Of a DNA stretch of 64,000 nt, positions 24,115 to 37,258 are shown one piece after another. Both the position numbers and the translations under genes were made by a program. The notes under the pieces are model-generated. The model searched no databases. It saw only the letters and a list, made by a program, of their open reading frames with translations, and was not told where the DNA came from. This DNA comes from Doryteuthis pealeii (lineage: Eukaryota > Mollusca > Cephalopoda > Myopsida > Loliginidae), in contig CM042151.1 of NCBI GenBank assembly GCA_023376005.1, positions 81,202,199 through 81,266,198 of the forward strand. Direction: 5' to 3'. Every line of letters starts with the position of its first letter. Positions within the stretch are counted from its first letter, which is position 1.

Positions 24115-24211
24115 CTTTTTTTAAGAATATTTTTTATCTGTATTCTTATCTAGTTTCATTAGCCTTTCTATTAAAACTTAAATACTTGCATCTGGAGAGT
24201 GCATATATTTG
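24115..24211 (+). mobile_element. Helitron-like 3' end fragment
   Basis: It matches the last 90 bp of 56109-56757: AGTTTCATTAGCCTTTC, TTAAATACTTGCA, a short hairpin, then GCATATATTTGCTAA. It is followed directly by (AAT)n. Confidence 0.65.
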
Positions 24212-24212
24212 C

Positions 24213-24250
<38 letters not shown>

Positions 24251-24600
24251 GAGATGGATTGTACTATTCCATCTAGAAGACCAGACCTCGTATTGATTAA
24301 CAAAAAAAAGATAACTTGTCAACTGGTAAATTTTGCAGTTCCAGCAGATCACAGGCTGAAGATGAAAGAAAACTAAAAGATAGACAAATACCTGAAACTT
24401 GCTAGAGAATTGAAAAAGCTGTACAATATGAGAGTGAAAGTGATACCAATTGTAATTGGTGCACTTGGAATGCTCCCTAAAAGCTTAAAAAAGACTAGAG
24501 GAACAGGAAATCAGAGGAAGAATCTAGACCATCCAGACAACAGCATTATTGAAATTGACTAGAATACTAAGAAGAGTACTGGAGACCAGTGTAGATACGC
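24212..24600 (+). mobile_element. TAA-associated endonuclease LINE (Dong/R4-like) fragment, copy 1
   Basis: About 13 AAT units are followed immediately by coding sequence with stops. RRPDLVLINKKK is followed by VNFAVPADH, the PD-X(n)-D endonuclease core, then KYLKLARELKKLYNMRVK. I recognise this as a widespread LINE type. Dong/R4 elements are known to insert in TAA repeats, which fits the flank. Confidence 0.75.
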
Positions 24601-25235
24601 AATTTTGCATGACATATTTTCCCAGATTTCTATATATTTTAAAATTATTACTAATTTTCTTTTTCTTTACAGTTATATAAGTTATTCCTTTTTTGTTTTG
24701 TTTTTTTCCAAAATAGCTGGATTTTTACTCTGTGGACAGTAACAACTTGTAGAACACATTATAACATGAAGTTGTTATAATAACGTTGGAAGGCTTAAAG
24801 TAACCTCCTAACGTGTTACATGTGTATACATAAAAACCTTTCCGACAAAGGTAAAAAGATAACAATATATTTATTCCGTAAGTGACGGAAAATACACTCA
24901 GAGAAAGATATACAAAAAGCATACATATATGAACAGAAGGTATATAAGACAGATACATGAATGTTCTAAAAGACTTACTAGTAGGGTAGTAGGGGTAAGA
25001 CCCCCCCCCTAACCTAAGATTAGGGGAGTAGCTCTCTAGACCATCTTTACATGTCGCGGTCTGAGTGATAAGAGACTAGGGAATCAAAGTTCCCTCCTGT
25101 GGTCAGATACTAACGCCACCTCTTGGCAAATGAGACGCATCAAGGGAAGATAATTCATTTTGTTTAGTAACCCAACAACATGTTCTTGTTTTGTTGTTAT
25201 TTTTTCTTATGTTTTTCAGAAACCTAGACAACCTT

Positions 25236-25271
<36 letters not shown>

Positions 25272-26102
25272 TTGTGCTAGAAGCGTGGATTCTCATGACT
25301 CTCTCTCAGTCATCACTCCTGGCAAGTCCTTTGCACAGCATCAAGTATTTGCACAGAGTTGGTCAATTTTGTTTTTTTTGCTTGTAAGCCAAAACTGGTG
25401 TGTCAATGTGTAAATGTCCACAGGAGAACATCACATGTGTGTCTCCTTGCTTTTCCAGCTGTCTCCACTTGGAATCAGTCTTTACTTGGAATCTCTGGTT
25501 TCCGGCCAGGAACATCAGCCTCTGATCCAGTCAGTGAGGTAAAATAAATCGCGTGGTTTCAGGGTCCATCCCTCCAGGCTACACCTACCTCTTGACTAAA
25601 AAAGGCAGGGCTGGTTTATTGCCCAGTGCCTGAGGCAAACACAAAGGGAAAGCCGATGGATCCACATAGTTTTTGCATGTTAAAATGGGTTTATGCTAAT
25701 TCAGCCTAGTAGCAGGCCCAGAAAATAAATCTTATTTGATTTATTTCAATACACCATTGTGGCAGTTCTCATACTTTTTCCTTTAAAATCAAAGTGATGC
25801 AAACATATAGTAAGCACTGACACACTATTTGTCTGAAAGAATTCTTGCAACTTTATCTTATCAAGAAGAAATAGATTTTGTTTTTATATTTATACATTTT
25901 ATCTGAATATTTTGTTGAAACGTGAACAATGAGAAATTTTAAATTCACCATTTTCTGTTTTTTGAACAAAATGAAATTGTTATGCACGAGCAATGTGCCC
26001 TTATTTTTTATGGTTAAACTCTATCTGATGGTGAAGTTCCAGAGGTTTCACCCCTTCATCACACGACCCGCCCATTAAGAATTGATTTATTTCAAAACGA
26101 GA
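24601..26102. other. Intergenic, mixed repeats
   Basis: No gene is seen. It holds a C run near 25000-25008 and a (ATC)n tract at 25228-25268. Following that tract is sequence (CTAGAAGCGTGGATTC, GACTCTCTCTCA) related to the 118-bp tandem unit at 54887. A fragment of repeat R1 (AACTCTATCTGATGGTGAAG) lies near 26015. Confidence 0.55.
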
Positions 26103-26290
26103 GGTTCTGTAGAGCAGGATGTGACACAATAACAGGTTTGAATTCAGAGTTTTCTTTCTCCTAGACTGGGTAACTAGCCAAGGTTAAAGAGTCCAATCTG
26201 TTCTACTATTAACTAATAGCTGAAGGGAGAATATATGGATTCATATTTTTCCCAAGAGTATTAGCGCTATGTGAAATGCAAACAGCCACG
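26103..26290 (-). repeat. tRNA-derived SINE S1, copy 2 (head missing)
   Basis: The body only is present (AGCAGGATGTGACACAA, CCCAAGAGTATTAGCGC). The tRNA-like head seen at 5366 and 27234 is absent. Confidence 0.65.
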
Positions 26291-26430
26291 CTGGTCGATG
26301 AGTCATTTCATATATAATTGTATATTATATAGCACTATTAAATTGTAAAAATTTATTTTTCCTTTTGTGAAAAACACTCTGATACAAATTTATCAGAATA
26401 ATTTTTTTGTATTTTACACATTTTCTATTA

Positions 26431-26462
<32 letters not shown>
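26431..26462. repeat. (AT)n microsatellite
   Basis: About 15 uninterrupted AT units. Confidence 0.9.
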
Positions 26463-26467
<5 letters not shown>

Positions 26468-26630
26468 GTATCCAAAACTTGGTAGTAAGGGATGATTCTA
26501 TATGTGATTTCTAAGATACACTGTATTATTATTGTATGATCCAGTATGTATAAATACAGTGAATCTTTAAATCACTAAAGAGAGCTCAATGTATAATAAA
26601 CTTTTAGATTATATACAGAGCAATATTTAT

Positions 26631-26852
26631 CTTAGAAAGGAAAAACTCAACAATGTAATTCCATAATAAATTTATTTCGACCAAAATCCAGTCTCATCAG
26701 ATGGAAGATCAGGTTGTTACCTGATCTTCCATCTGATGAGACTGGATTTTGGGGAGCTATATTAAATCAACTTAGATTTATATAGGCCCCAATTTTGGTC
26801 GAAATAAATTTATTATGGAATTACGGTGTTGAGTTTTTCCTTCCTTTCTAAG
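26631..26852. repeat. Fold-back element
   Basis: The outer arms CTTAGAAAGGAAAAACTCAA and its complement enclose a second inverted pair built on CCTGATCTTCCATCTGATGA. It is flanked by (TA)n on the right. A double hairpin is predicted. Confidence 0.8.
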
Positions 26853-27001
26853 ATATATATATATATATATATATTATGGACTTTCTCATCAATTTTCGAT
26901 GCATGAGGGTTCATACAATGAACACCCACACAGTGATTTGTTTCTAGTTGTGAAGGCTTTTTTGGCACAGTAGATAGGAAAGAATTGGTGCACGAATGCC
27001 A

Positions 27002-27234
27002 CAAACCCAATCAACGACTGACCTCAGGAATTTTGAATTCAGAGTCTTCCCTCTCCTAGACTGGCTAACTACCCAACTGCCCTACTATTTTACCCATAGT
27101 TGGAGGGAGAATATATGGATTCATACCTTTCCCAAGGGTATTAGCGCTATGTGAAATGCAAACAGCCTTGTCTGGGATTTGAACTCGGGTTGACAAGTCC
27201 ATTTCCCACGACTCTAACCATTATGCCATCCATA
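27002..27234 (-). repeat. tRNA-derived SINE S1, copy 3
   Basis: This is a full-looking copy. On the minus strand the head has an A box TGGTTAGAGTCGTGGG and a B box GAGTTCAAATCCC. The body contains CTAATACCCTTGGGAAAGG. Confidence 0.75.
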
Positions 27235-27254
27235 AAACATATATATATATAAGA

Positions 27255-27386
27255 TTAAACCTAATGAGTCAGATATACCTACTAATAGTTTCGCTTAGTA
27301 GCTCATCAGGGTAAGAGTCAGATTCTTGCTCTGATGAGCTACTAAGTGAAATTAATAGTAGGCATATCTGACTAATTAGGTTTAAC
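27255..27386. repeat. Fold-back element
   Basis: The arm AACCTAATGAGTCAGATAT...AGTAGCTCATCAG is followed by its complement after about 20 bp. (TA)n tracts lie on both sides (27237-27250 and 27456-27483). Confidence 0.8.
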
Positions 27387-27448
27387 TTTATTATTTGCTC
27401 TACTTAGGTATCGAGCACTTTTTACATTTTAGCCTTAGACAATCCTAG

Positions 27449-27455
<7 letters not shown>

Positions 27456-27487
<32 letters not shown>

Positions 27488-27717
27488 CTTTTTTTAATAT
27501 AATTTTTTTTGTTTTGACCAAGTGTTTTAATGTTAATCGATTATTTTGGTTGGTACGACCCGCTTGGTCTTTTCTTTTTTGCTTTTTTTTCACCCAGGTG
27601 AAGTTTGTTAGTATATTCTTATTAACAAACTATTTGCCGTTTATTTCTTTATTTCTTTATTACTGCAAGGGTTTACTAATAGGATTAATGTATATATATA
27701 TATATATATATATATAA
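27456..27717. repeat. (TA)n microsatellites around A+T-rich filler
   Basis: TA runs occur at 27456-27483 and about 27690-27716, with unrecognised A+T-rich DNA between them. Confidence 0.85.
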
Positions 27718-28177
27718 TAGAATCCTTTATTGGTTTCAGCAGACATACAATAAACATAAGCAGAGGTAAATCTGAATTTTTAAAAAATATAAAACTGCAT
27801 TGCACAATTAAAAAAAATACATAAATAAAAAATATGATTATCCATCCCCATTTAATTCAGAATATTTACAATTCATAACAGAATAAACAAATTATTCAAA
27901 CAGACAAAAGGAAGTCATACAACAATAGCAGATATAATTGACATCTTTTACTTAAAACTTTTATCAAATATACAATGTAAACACAGTAATCCTGATAGCT
28001 TTTATGATTTAGTGTATCCTGAGATGCACATATTTTCTTTGAATAACTCCCTGGGAAATGACGCTGGGATGTATGGATATTATTTTACTGCATCCATTTA
28101 GAGTTATGTGCATCAAGGACACAGGACAATTATCTATCAGCATCTCTGGACAGCATCTAAAAAGTGTTGTGTGCAGC
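27718..28177 (-). other. Candidate 3' untranslated region and poly(A) signal for gene C
   Basis: Read on the minus strand this stretch is compositionally UTR-like and ends with CCAATAAAGGATTC, a canonical AATAAA near 27729, just before a TA tract. Gene C is the nearest upstream transcript on that strand. It could equally be a retroposed 3' end from elsewhere. Confidence 0.35.
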
Positions 28178-29348
28178 CACTAAATGTCTTGAAATGTTTC
28201 AAAATAAAATTTTAAAACTAGACCTCTGCAAAATATTGTTCTGTCCACTAAATGTTTGAAATGTTTCAAATAAATTTTTTAACTAGAAAAATATTGTTCT
28301 GACTAAATGTCTTGAAATGTTTCAAAAATAAATTTTTTAACTAGACCTCTGCAAAATATTGTTCTGTCCACTAAATGTTTGAAATGTTCAAATAAATTTT
28401 TTAAAGCAAATAACTAAATGTCTTGAAAAAATGTCTGCAAAATATTGTTCTGTCCACTAAATGTCTTGAAATGTTTCAAAATAAATTTTTTTAACTAGCC
28501 TCTGCAAATATTGTTCTGTCCACTAAATGTCTTGAAATGTTTCAAATAAATTTTTTAACTAGACCTCTGCAAAATATTGTTCTGTCCTAAATGTCTTGAA
28601 ATGTTCAAAATAAAATTTTTTAATTAGACCTCTGCAAAATATTGTTCTGTCCACTAAATGTCTTGAAATGTTTCAAAATAATTTTTTAACTAGACCTCTG
28701 CAAAAATTGTTCTGTCACTAAATGTCTTGAAATGTTTCAAAATAAATTTTTTAACTCTGCACACTAAATGTCTTGAAATGTTTCAAAATGTCTGCAAAAT
28801 ATTGTTCTGTCCACTAAATGTTTGGCAAAATATTGTTCTGTCCAAAATGTCTTGAAATGTTTCAAATAAATTTTTAACTAGACCTCTGCAAAATATTGTT
28901 CTGTCCACTAAATGTCTTGAAATGTTTAAATAAATTTTTTAACTAGACCTCTGCAAAATATTGTTTCTGTCCACTAAATGTCTTGAAATGTTTCAAAATA
29001 AATTTTTTAACTAGACCTCTGCAAAATATTGTTCTAAATGTCTTGAAATGTTTCAAAATAAATTTTTTACTAGACCTCTGCAAAATCTAAATGTCTTGAA
29101 ATGTTTCAAATAAATTTTTTAATAGACCTCTGCAAAATATTGTTCTTTCCACTAAATGTCTTGAAATGTTTCAAAATAAATTTTTTAACTAGACCTCTGC
29201 AAAAATATTGTTCTGTCCACAAATGTCTTGAAATGTTTCAAAATAAATTTTTTAATTAGACCTCTGCAAAATATTATTCTGTCCACTAAATGTCTTGAAA
29301 TGTTTCAAAATAAATTTTTTAACTAGACCTCTGCAAAATATTGTTCTG
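28178..29348. repeat. Degenerate minisatellite, unit about 66 bp, roughly 18 copies
   Basis: The unit words CTAAATGTCTTGAAATGTTT, ATAAATTTTTTAACTAGACC and TCTGCAAAATATTGTTCTGT recur in order. Many copies are internally shortened or fused (for example 28420-28440 and 28755-28830). The array ends about 45 bp from the gene C stop. It is not coding. Confidence 0.95.
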
Positions 29349-29395
29349 TCAATGTTACAGTGCATATTCAGAGATAAACACACATAAGAATAAGG

Positions 29396-30596
<1,201 letters not shown>

Positions 30597-30617
30597 CTAT
30601 TTAAAGAAGAAATCTAT

Positions 30618-30662
30618 CTATCCACACACTTTCAAAGTATACATTTTCACATTCAGATCCAT
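30618..30662 (-). other. Short upstream ORF in last exon of gene C
   Basis: It has fourteen codons (MDLNVKMYTLKVCG) and a start within AACAATGGAT. The KVCG end looks like the start of a decayed finger. It is the positional equivalent of the upstream frames in A, D and E. Confidence 0.5.
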
Positions 30663-30732
30663 TGTTTCAAGTTCCAGAATTGTTATTCTCCTCTGCAATT
30701 AAAGAAGACTTAATATTAAAAAGGATGAAATT

Positions 30733-31144
30733 ATATAATAATAATAATAATAATAATTTCAAGATAAAGACAGATCACCTTAACCCAGCCAGAAAACAAG
30801 ACTTAGTATTGATTAACAAAAAAAGAGAACTTCTCAATGGGTAGACTTTGCAATTCCATCAGATCACAGGGTGAAGATGAAAGAAAATGAAAAGATGGAC
30901 AAATACCTGGACTTTGCCAGAAAATTGAAAAGGCTGTGGAATATGAGGGTGAAAGTGATACCAATTATAGTTGATGCACTTGGAATGGTCCCAAAAAGCT
31001 TGGGAAAAGACTGGAGGAACTGGAAATCAGAGGAAGAATTGAGACCATTGCTGCAACTGGCTCAGAAGAGTTCTGGAGATCTGAGGAGACTCCACTGAAA
31101 TACCATCAGCTAATGCTGGTGTGAAAAACTCACACAATGATAAT

Positions 31145-31183
<39 letters not shown>
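30733..31183 (+). mobile_element. TAA-associated endonuclease LINE fragment, copy 2, with TAA on both sides
   Basis: AAT units at 30737-30757 precede the sequence FKIKTDHLNPARKQDLVLIN. After a stop and frameshift, MKENEKMDKYLDFARKLKRLWNMR and VIPIIVDALG follow, ending in a long AAT tract (31141-31183). A 5'-truncated copy bounded by TAA repeats is what a TAA-targeted Dong/R4-type element would leave. Confidence 0.8.
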
Positions 31184-31187
<4 letters not shown>

Positions 31188-31900
31188 TTTGGGATACAAT
31201 GACCTGTTATATATTAAACAATTTATGTGAAATAAAAGGGGGGGGGAGACCTCGTAAAAAATATTTTGCATAATATATTTCAGGAAAAAACTATTTTAAA
31301 CATAATTTCATCAACAGGTGAATAATTACCAAATTTTTTGTGAAAATTTGACTTTTCATAGAATTAAAAAAAAAAAACGGTAGTCATAACTTGTTTTTGG
31401 CTACTTTATAATTCAATTGATCTAATGGTGTGAAAATACAAACATTATTTACATTCATAATTTTCATTATTTCCATAAGCTGAAAAAATTCTTTAAAAAA
31501 TCATCAGGAGTATTTTTTTATGCTTCTTCTTTTGAATGGTCCAATAATTTTGAAGGTAATATTAACCTTTATTCAAGTTTCATTGTGTTAAATATGGTGG
31601 TAGCGGGTAAATTTGAACACACACATTGACATCTAGCCAGGTTTGGTAAATACTTACATTTCTTACATATAGACAGGGAAAAATTTAGCAAGCAAAACAT
31701 TTAATAATGTTCTTGATATTACATCCAAATCAGTTGTACTTTTTTGGTACAGCTGAATGTTTATGTGATTCAGTACAGCGAACTATGTCAGCTGACATCA
31801 GCTTTAGATCTTAGCTGGTACGACAAAAAATCTCTTTTGGATTGAGAGAGGAAAAAAAAAGGCTTATTTACATTTACTTAATTGATAAAACAATTATTTA

Positions 31901-32207
31901 ATTTTTAAAACGTAATATTTTTTAGCTTAGAAAGAATATTGGACCATATGACTTTTAGGCACCCCTTTTGCTTTGCTGATTCATACGGACATTTTTTCAT
32001 TTACACTGTCAACATCTGGTTGTTGGTTAGGGGTTAGTTTTATAATTTAAAAAAAAACCCTCTAAAAATCGTCTGTTAACAAACAACCGGATGTTGACGG
32101 TGTAAATGAAAAAATGTACTTACGAATCAGCAAAGCGAAAGGGGTGCCTAAAAGTCATATGGTCCAATATTCTTTCTAAGCTAAAAAAAATATTAAGTTT
32201 TAAAAAT
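31901..32207. repeat. Fold-back element FB2, copy 1
   Basis: The arms of about 130 bp read ATTGGACCATATGACTTTTA and so on to CACTGTCAACATC, with the complement following. The loop contains TTAGGGGTTAG. A second diverged copy is at 61240-61500. Confidence 0.85.
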
Positions 32208-32493
32208 AAGGTATGGTCCAGAATATTTATAGAACCAAAAATTTACATGATTTAAAGTTGTTTTTATTTAAAACTTTCTATTTCTAAACTAAAAAAATAT
32301 TACGTTATTTTCTTTCTATCAAAAAGAGATTTTCTGCCGCCCGGCTAAGAAATTCTCTGCACACGTCTAAAGTTGACACCAGCTGACTTTGTTCACCGTA
32401 CAGAATCGAGTAAGCGTACAACCGTACAAAAAAAGTACAACCCCATCCAAAAAATCAATGTGGTTAAAAAGGTGGTGAATAAACAAGACTTAC

Positions 32494-32685
32494 TTATTTG
32501 TTTATTTATCTCTTCAGTGAACCAGAATTCAGAAAATATGTTCTGTACAATAACAATTTTTTTTTCTACTTTAAAAAAACTTCGATTTTGAAGAGTGAAA
32601 ATGTTTCTTAGATCTCGTGGCCAATTAAAAAGTAAACACTTCCGATGGACGTCCGAAACAACAACGCCTCGATAACTCACTTTTC
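32494..32685 (-). other. Gene C exon 1 (5' untranslated)
   Basis: It ends at the donor AAATAA/GTAAGTC and contains TTCTGAATTCTGGTTCACTGAAGA. That stretch also occurs (with small changes) in exon 1 of D, E and F immediately before their donors. An ATG-initiated frame crosses it but is not shared. Confidence 0.65.
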
Positions 32686-32731
32686 TAATGGCGTAACTTC
32701 CGTTTCCTCTAACTTTACAACGCATGCGTAA
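32686..32731 (-). promoter_or_regulatory. Gene C promoter block
   Basis: In sense it has TACGCATGCGTT (NRF1-like), AGAGGAAACGGAAG, then a TTACGCCATTAG YY1-like end. The upstream conserved A+T block is at about 32786-32860. Confidence 0.75.
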
Positions 32732-33518
32732 TTTTCAGCATTCTTTCTTTGTACGTAGATAAATGTATATATATGCAGATAAAATTAATTTAATTCAAAA
32801 TGTTTATTTAATTAGTGTATATCGTACCCTAAGGCGAAGAAATGTTAATGACAAATGGGACAGAGAAGTAAGTCATGCATTCGAATCCAGTCATTAATTT
32901 AAATATTTTGAATAGTTTTATATGCTATTTATGTGCATTTTTAGAAAATAAAAATTAATTGAAATTAGAGATTTAAAAATAATTGCACAAAAGGATCAAA
33001 TCTGTTTTGAAACAAGATTGACTTAAGACTAAGCTTAAAATTTCAAATGAGTATGAAAAACTTTCGTATAGCGAAATGAAAAACTTTATAAAAAATGTCT
33101 TCTGCAAATACGTTAAGGAAGAAAATAATAATAATAATAAACGTTACCTGTTTAAATTAAAAAGCATCCGTCAAATGCTAAAATGTTTTCTAAAGAGTAA
33201 ACGACAAGGGAGACAATTTAAAGAAATTACGAAGAGGTAAGAAGAAATATTGTTTTTATTTTTCATGATCAGTCAGCAAAATAAGGATCCACTTTAGTGG
33301 TATGTGTCAATTTCCGAAATATATAGTTTTAACTTTCACATATCTAATTACCTTTATTTAACGGAATATCAAGAATCTACATATTAATTTAGGATAGCGT
33401 AGACACAGAGTCAACGGCGATAGTGACTGATTTTCGCCAATTCTTGGTCTGATGATCGCATAAGTGAGAAACTGACAGTCACCAAGCGCTACTGACTTTG
33501 TGTGTTTACGTGCAAATA
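32732..33518. other. Shared upstream region between divergent genes C and D
   Basis: This spacer is about 790 bp. The stretch 33140-33310 is homologous to 12780-12920 upstream of gene A. The final 120 bp before gene D contains CGCCAATTCTTGG and has no counterpart upstream of the minus-strand genes. Confidence 0.5.
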
Positions 33519-33563
33519 GCGCATGCGCAGTAAAGTGAAAGGAAACAGAAGCGACGCCATTGT
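33519..33563 (+). promoter_or_regulatory. Gene D promoter block
   Basis: The order GCGCATGCGCAG, TAAAGTGAAAGG, AAACAGAAGCGACGCCATTG gives a perfect NRF1-type palindrome and a YY1-like end. Spacing is the same as in E. Confidence 0.8.
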
Positions 33564-33778
33564 AAAAGTGAGTTGTTGAGCACGTGTTGACGCGAGTTCT
33601 TGTAATGTTTAAGATACGTCTGTCGAAACTTCACTTTTTTTTTCTCTCTCGGCCACGAGAACTTAATATTCAGTCTTCAATATCGAATTTGGTTTACACT
33701 AGAAATATATATTTTTTTGTTTTTTTTCTTCTTATTTTTGTACTGTACACAGTTTTTGAATTCTGGTTCACTGAAGAA
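33564..33778 (+). other. Gene D exon 1 (5' untranslated)
   Basis: It runs from AAAAGTGAGTTGTTGAGCAC to TTCTGGTTCACTGAAGAA, followed by the donor GTAAGTAAA (GT at 33779-33780). A short ATG frame is present but is not conserved in the other genes. Confidence 0.65.
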
Positions 33779-33849
33779 GTAAGTAAATAATATTTTTTCA
33801 TTATTTCTGTCATAATTAATATTTTTACATTTAAATTACAAGATCTCTA

Positions 33850-34397
33850 GGTACCAGCAAAATACGTCACGTGATCAGTTTAGGCCATATTGAAGGAAGA
33901 AACGAATATATTTTAAAAACTTTTTTTTAAATCTCGCAAAAAAAAGAAGAAAAAAGTAACGAACATAAAGAGTTAATACAAAGAAAAACAGTTAATTCAA
34001 AGATGAAATTGGGGAAAGATCCCATTGGGGAAAATTACTCACCATTATCTTGAAAAATTAGTAAACTAGTCCTTTTTTTTTATTACAAAAGGGTCAATTT
34101 CTTTAGTGATATTTTCTAGCAACATTCTGTATTCATGCTTCTTTTACTAAAAAACAAAAAAACAAAAAAAAAAAATCCCTTATAGAAACTCATAAAAATG
34201 TGAAAATGTAAACATTGTTTTCGTTTATAATTTTCATTATTTACATAAGCAGAATTTTTTTTTTTTAAAATCATTTAAAAAAAAAATGTTTCTTTTGAAT
34301 GGGCAAAAAATTTCAAGATTATATTAACCTCTATGGAAGTTTAATTGTGTTAAATATAGAGGGGGGAGTAAATTTAACATGGCAAATTGGTGGTACC
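33850..34397. mobile_element. MITE-B copy 3, TA target-site duplication
   Basis: TA/GGTACCAGC at the left and GGTGGTACC/TA at the right, with the same interior as 21975-22698 (ACTCACCATTATCTTGAAAA). There is no transposase. Confidence 0.8.
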
Positions 34398-36066
34398 TAA
34401 CAATCTCAGTTGCCTACATACAGAGAAAGAATTCTTTTAAAATTGTCAATTTAGTAAACATTTTTAAAAATTAATTCAACGAGAATTTTCATTTCTACTA
34501 TATATATCATATTCAGACTATAAGTTGTTTTTTTTTTAAATAAGTAAAAAATTGTATTGAGAAGAGCAATATTTATACTAATTTTCCCATTTTTAACATC
34601 CTAAAAGTAAGACTTCCAATAACAAAGCAGGGTGTTATTTAAGAAATAGCTAATATATATTTATCCAATGAATTATCTTTTTTAAAATATAATAATAATA
34701 ATAATTACTTTTATGCATTGTTAAACAATAAGATTATTTGAATCAATTAAGGGAAAGTTGTTGACATGAAAAAATGTTGGTTTCAGAATTTTGAATGGAA
34801 AATTCTTTTGAAATAAGTTTTGTCCATTTTTACTAGGGATGTACAAATTCACGCACCTGTCAATAAGGGGGATCACAGGAAATTCTTTAAAAAATTAACA
34901 AAAATAATCATATGACTTTTTATAAAATTTTGGGAAAGTAATAAAAGAATAGCTTTTATCTTGAATAAGTGTTTACTCTAAATTAAAAAGGCCAAGTATT
35001 TTTTCATTAGTTTTTGTTTTGTGCATTACCCCCCCCCCCTCATATAATGAACAATCAATAAGTTTCTTCGTAATTTTTTCATGACTGAAAAAGAATTTAC
35101 ATTTTTGGAAAGAGAATTCAATGATGGAACATATGTAAAAACAAAATTTTAATTGATGTTTTGATAAAAGTGGTAGGATGTCTTACATTTTGAAACTTAA
35201 GTCTTGTAAATAAAAGTATTTATCCTTTTTTATTGATTTATTCTTTTTTATCATTAGCTTATTTTTTTAAGTAATATGATATTAAAAGTTTAACTTATGT
35301 ACCTTTTTATTTTAAAGATGTTTTAAAATTAATAAATGTAAAATAAGTTCTCACATTTCACTGGCTGAGAAAGATATATTTGTTCTATTAAAATAAAGAT
35401 TGTACTAAAAATATATAGCTAGAAATAACGAGATTCCATTTGTCTATTCTATGAAAAAAAATATTGAAATAAATTTTGAAGTAAAAATGGTTGTCTTTTT
35501 TTACGGGAGCCGTTTATATCTCAAATTCGTATCTGAAACTGTCTTCTCTCGGAACAAGTGACATCTGCAGATAGTATATGTTGATAATATGTGGTAAAAG
35601 TATGTTAAAATTACTGAAACTACTGTCTAACACTGATAGACATTGTTGTTTTAAAGTGATTAAGGATTTTATTTGGAGGCAAAAAATTATCCTGTTTATA
35701 TAGATAAATGCTGATTATCTTTTTTTCTTTTTTTCAGTGAAAGAAAACACAAATCACACCTATGGCCTGCCATAGAAAATAAGTACAGCTTAGATTATGG
35801 TGGAAAAATGATTAAAATATAAAAAAATCTTTTTTAAAAATGTATGTTATGTGTAACAGAATTTTTTTTCTTCTTTTAACACATAAACTTGGAATTGATC
35901 TTTATATTAAATGTAAACGAAAACAGTAAAAAGATAATTTTCCATTTTTATTAATGTCTTGAAATATATTTATTTTAAAGTTGCACTCTTTTTTGCCTAC
36001 TTTTTGTATATCACTAATGAACAAAGATCAGATGGGGTGAAAATAGAGTTTGCTTAATTTAACAAC

Positions 36067-36575
36067 TCTGGGTGCAACTATTTAAGTTTTAATGTAATAA
36101 AATATCATATTAGATTAGAAATACTAATGAAACTAAATAAAATGCAGATAAAAAGATTTAAAATAGATGAAGGTATAATAAAAAGATTGAACAACTAAAA
36201 CTTATTCTTTCATCACCCCCGTCTTTCTTTGCTAAATTTTCCTAATTTAACTATTTAGTTAAAATAGGAAGTAAAGAATAAAATTACAGTTATTTTTTCT
36301 TGTTAATGGATTTCTTTTCAGATTTATTCCCAAGATTTTTGCTCATATTCATTAAGATAAAACCAAAAACTGGTATTTTGTATATATATATAATTGCATG
36401 TTATTAGTATGTAGATATGGCCAACAGTATTAATAATGTAAAACAATTTTATTAATAATTCAGGTTTAAATAAAAATAAGATTATGGAGAATGTGACATA
36501 AAATAAAAAAAGGGTATTGTAACTTAAGTTGTGATATAGTTTTGGTTACAGATAGACAAACATTATTATGCTGGA
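36067..36575 (-). mobile_element. Helitron-like non-autonomous element, reverse copy, diverged
   Basis: It reads as the reverse complement of 39754-40377 (CAAGATTTTTGCTCATATTC, TAACATGCAATT and GGTTACAGATAGACAAACA near its 5' end). The terminal hairpin is eroded. Confidence 0.6.
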
Positions 36576-37102
36576 AACATTACATTGGCTACAGAAAGCT
36601 ATTTACATTAAATTTACATAAATAAATTTACATTAAATTTACATAAATAAATTTACATTAAATTTATTTGTATGTAAATGAATTTACATTAAATTTACAT
36701 AAATTTACAGAAAGCCATTAATAGAAAGCTATGTCAATTAATGCTAGAGTTGAGTGGTTTGTCAATTTTGGTTTTGGTTTTGGTATTGGTTTCATTTTTT
36801 TCCCTTGATACTTTGGTTTCTGGTTAGGTTTTGGTTTTTAATTTAGTATTTTTTTCTTTCTAAGGAAACCATTCATTCTCTTGTGTAGAGATGATTAGAT
36901 ATTTAAGTGTGTGTGTGTGTGTGGGGGGGGGGGGCAATTTTCATACATCATGTCCTATTTCCAACATTTGAAAACATTCTATGCTAATCTATAGAATAGA
37001 TTGTCGAACTGTGTTCCTTTTTTTTTCTTTTCATTTCTTTTATGAATAAATTAATTTCATATTTATTTCCTAATGTTTTTATATTTTTCATCATTGCTAA
37101 AA

Positions 37103-37258
37103 AGCCCAGTCCTACTATTTACCAATAGCTAAGGGGGGAGTAGTTGGATACATACCTTTCCCAAGGATATGCGCCATGGGAAATGCAAACAGCCTTGTCT
37201 AGGACTTGAACTCAGGTCAATGAGTCCATTTCCTATGACCATTACACCATGTACCTCC
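37103..37258 (-). repeat. tRNA-derived SINE S1, copy 4
   Basis: Body and head are recognisable (CTACTATTTACCAATAGC; GGACTTGAACTCAGG; ATGACCATTACACCATG). Confidence 0.7.

Larger units (their letters stand above)
30693..32493 (-). other. Intron of gene C
   Basis: It holds a TAA-associated LINE fragment (30733-31183), a MITE-B-like internal segment (about 31205-31620) and a fold-back element (31901-32207). Confidence 0.65.

Noticed and set aside
25160..25387. Frame encoding a histidine run
   Set aside because: Translation of an (ATC)n microsatellite within a repeat; no conserved flanking domain.
27180..27234. Second tRNA candidate
   Set aside because: It is the head of a SINE S1 copy; the same sequence with body recurs at 5098 and 37103.
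32393..32725. 110-residue minus-strand frame over gene C exon 1
   Set aside because: It runs through the inferred donor into the intron and is not shared by the paralogues.
33584..33790. 68-residue plus-strand frame over gene D exon 1
   Set aside because: It crosses the GTAAGT donor and has no counterpart in the other genes.
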